Below, in pieces: positions 63,181-64,000 of a DNA stretch of 64,000 bases. The translations under genes were made by a program, and so were the position numbers. Numbering within the stretch: the first letter of the stretch is position 1; every line of letters starts with the position of its first letter. Source of the DNA: Marinobacter zhejiangensis (lineage in GTDB: Bacteria; Pseudomonadota; Gammaproteobacteria; Pseudomonadales; Oleiphilaceae); NCBI RefSeq assembly GCF_900114775.1, contig NZ_FOUE01000002.1:831857-895856 (forward strand). The letters run 5' to 3'. The notes under the pieces are model-generated. The model was not told the origin of the DNA. It saw nothing but the letters and a program-made list of their open reading frames with translations, and made no database searches.

Positions 63181-64000
63181 GCCTGCTTGACTATGAAAGG
63201 CGATTTTCGGCCCTTCGCCTTAATGCCTCTGGCGGCAATAAGAGTCCTCATAAGGTCGCCATGTTGCTGGCGGTGATCGATCGCATCGAATCTGGCCAGG
63301 CGACCGATAACCGCTTTTACTTTGATGAGGGGTTAAGGCAAGGGTTTGGTCGGCACGTTCGGGAGCTGGCGGGTTCCTCGGATCGGAATAATCCCCACCT
63401 TCCTTTTTTTCATCTTCGTGGTGATGGGTTTTGGGACCACAAGGTTCGCCCCGGCCAGCGTGAAAGCTACGAGCGGCTGTCTACTGCTACGTCTCCTGGA
63501 ATAATTGATTCGCATATCGAGTACGCCTTTCTGGACGAGGAGCTGTTCGAGTTATTGGGTAATCAAATAGTCCGGGAGCTCCTCAAGGCTGCGCTATTAA
63601 CAAATCTGGATGAAAGCTCCAGGCGAGGGATCCTGCAGACACAAAGGGGATGGGATTGGCTCGAGTGTGAGTTCTTGATCGGTGAGTATATGGTCATGCT
63701 CGAGAAGCACCTGCAGGGCGTGCCTTACAGCAAGGCTGAGCATCGACGGAGCCTTCAACCTCGGCTGAACAACCGTTCGAATGGCGCGATCGAGTTTAAA
63801 CATCAGAACGTCAGCGCCGTATTGCTTGAACTCGGCTTGCCATACATTCCGGGCTATAAGCCCGCTTTTAATTATCAGCAACAGCTCAAACAAGTTGTGC
63901 TGTCGTACCTGGCAGGTCATCAGAAGCTGCTGGACGATGTAAGTCTCAGTGCAGATAAGAAAATTACAGATCAAGATGGCGCCATCTTCACTTGGGATCG
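63177..64000 (+). CDS. Restriction-type protein with SBD-like domain, 3' end outside window
   Basis: The GTG start at 63177 overlaps the HIT stop (GTGA) and has GGAG 6 bases upstream. The frame stays open to the right edge, giving about 274 residues. Residues 5-90 resemble the sulfur/modified-DNA-binding N-terminal domain of HNH-type restriction enzymes: LRLNASGGNKSPHKVAMLLA (SPHK at 23-26) and NPHLPFFHLRGDGFW (72-86). A second module, KAEHRRSLQPRLNNRSNGAI and EFKHQNVSAVLLELGLPYIP with GYKP ending at 229, occurs before HNH or DUF3883 nuclease domains. The effector domain itself is not visible. Confidence 0.72.
   Translation, partial: MSLLDYERRFSALRLNASGGNKSPHKVAMLLAVIDRIESGQATDNRFYFDEGLRQGFGRHVRELAGSSDRNNPHLPFFHLRGDGFWDHKVRPGQRESYERLSTATSPGIIDSHIEYAFLDEELFELLGNQIVRELLKAALLTNLDESSRRGILQTQRGWDWLECEFLIGEYMVMLEKHLQGVPYSKAEHRRSLQPRLNNRSNGAIEFKHQNVSAVLLELGLPYIPGYKPAFNYQQQLKQVVLSYLAGHQKLLDDVSLSADKKITDQDGAIFTWD

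Overview
The window looks like a chromosomal segment of a marine gammaproteobacterium close to Pseudomonas, most likely Marinobacter. This rests on protein resemblance and gene order, not on a database search: a 715-residue FadB with FadA, one TCA block (gltA divergent from sdhCDAB-sucAB-lpd-sucCD), GntR-smc-zipA-ligA, gacA-uvrC-pgsA followed by tRNA genes, and flgA/flgMN next to cheV-cheR. Most of the window is densely packed housekeeping DNA with good ribosome binding sites, many start/stop overlaps and clear intrinsic terminators.

Layout. 1-7.0 kb: a 3'-truncated nucleotide-sugar-type epimerase with a small CbiX-like protein, a DUF924 protein, a TetR regulator, tRNA-Gly, a MOSC protein, an Uup-type ABC-F ATPase coupled to a cysteine-containing unknown protein, and a universal stress protein. 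7.0-11.8 kb: a secreted helical unknown protein, then fadBA (beta-oxidation) behind a PsrA-like operator. 11.9-16.9 kb: topA, a beta-hydroxyacid dehydrogenase and gltA. 17.2-28.7 kb: sdhCDAB, sucAB, lpd and sucCD, giving succinate dehydrogenase, the 2-oxoglutarate dehydrogenase complex and succinyl-CoA synthetase in one direction; the junctions sdhB/sucA and lpd/sucC carry hairpins. 28.9-32.7 kb: trpS (with a Cys motif like that of iron-sulfur TrpRS), scpA, scpB, rluB. 32.7-41.5 kb: a diguanylate cyclase, a GntR regulator, smc, zipA, ligA.

41.6-48.7 kb is more variable: a large multidomain lipoprotein, a CBS protein, mnmC with a periplasmic cyclophilin, and an unknown protein with an MshEN-like N-terminus. 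48.7-52.4 kb is flagellar and chemotaxis DNA (flgN, flgM, flgA, cheV, cheR) with two sigma-28 type promoters. 52.4-58.3 kb: an MFS transporter, an AEC transporter, a ROK kinase, tRNA-Ser, acylphosphatase, a chemoreceptor and a YheU-like protein. 58.3-61.8 kb: gacA, uvrC, pgsA, tRNA-Gly, tRNA-Cys.

The last 2.2 kb is different. Where relatives carry tRNA-Leu after tRNA-Cys, this window has a decayed IS3-family transposase and then three translationally coupled genes: a small RPC-motif protein, a HIT-family hydrolase, and a gene running off the right edge. The product of that last gene starts with a domain resembling the sulfur/modified-base-binding N-termini of HNH-type restriction enzymes. This is the best candidate for an accessory (probably defence) system here, but its effector end lies outside the window.
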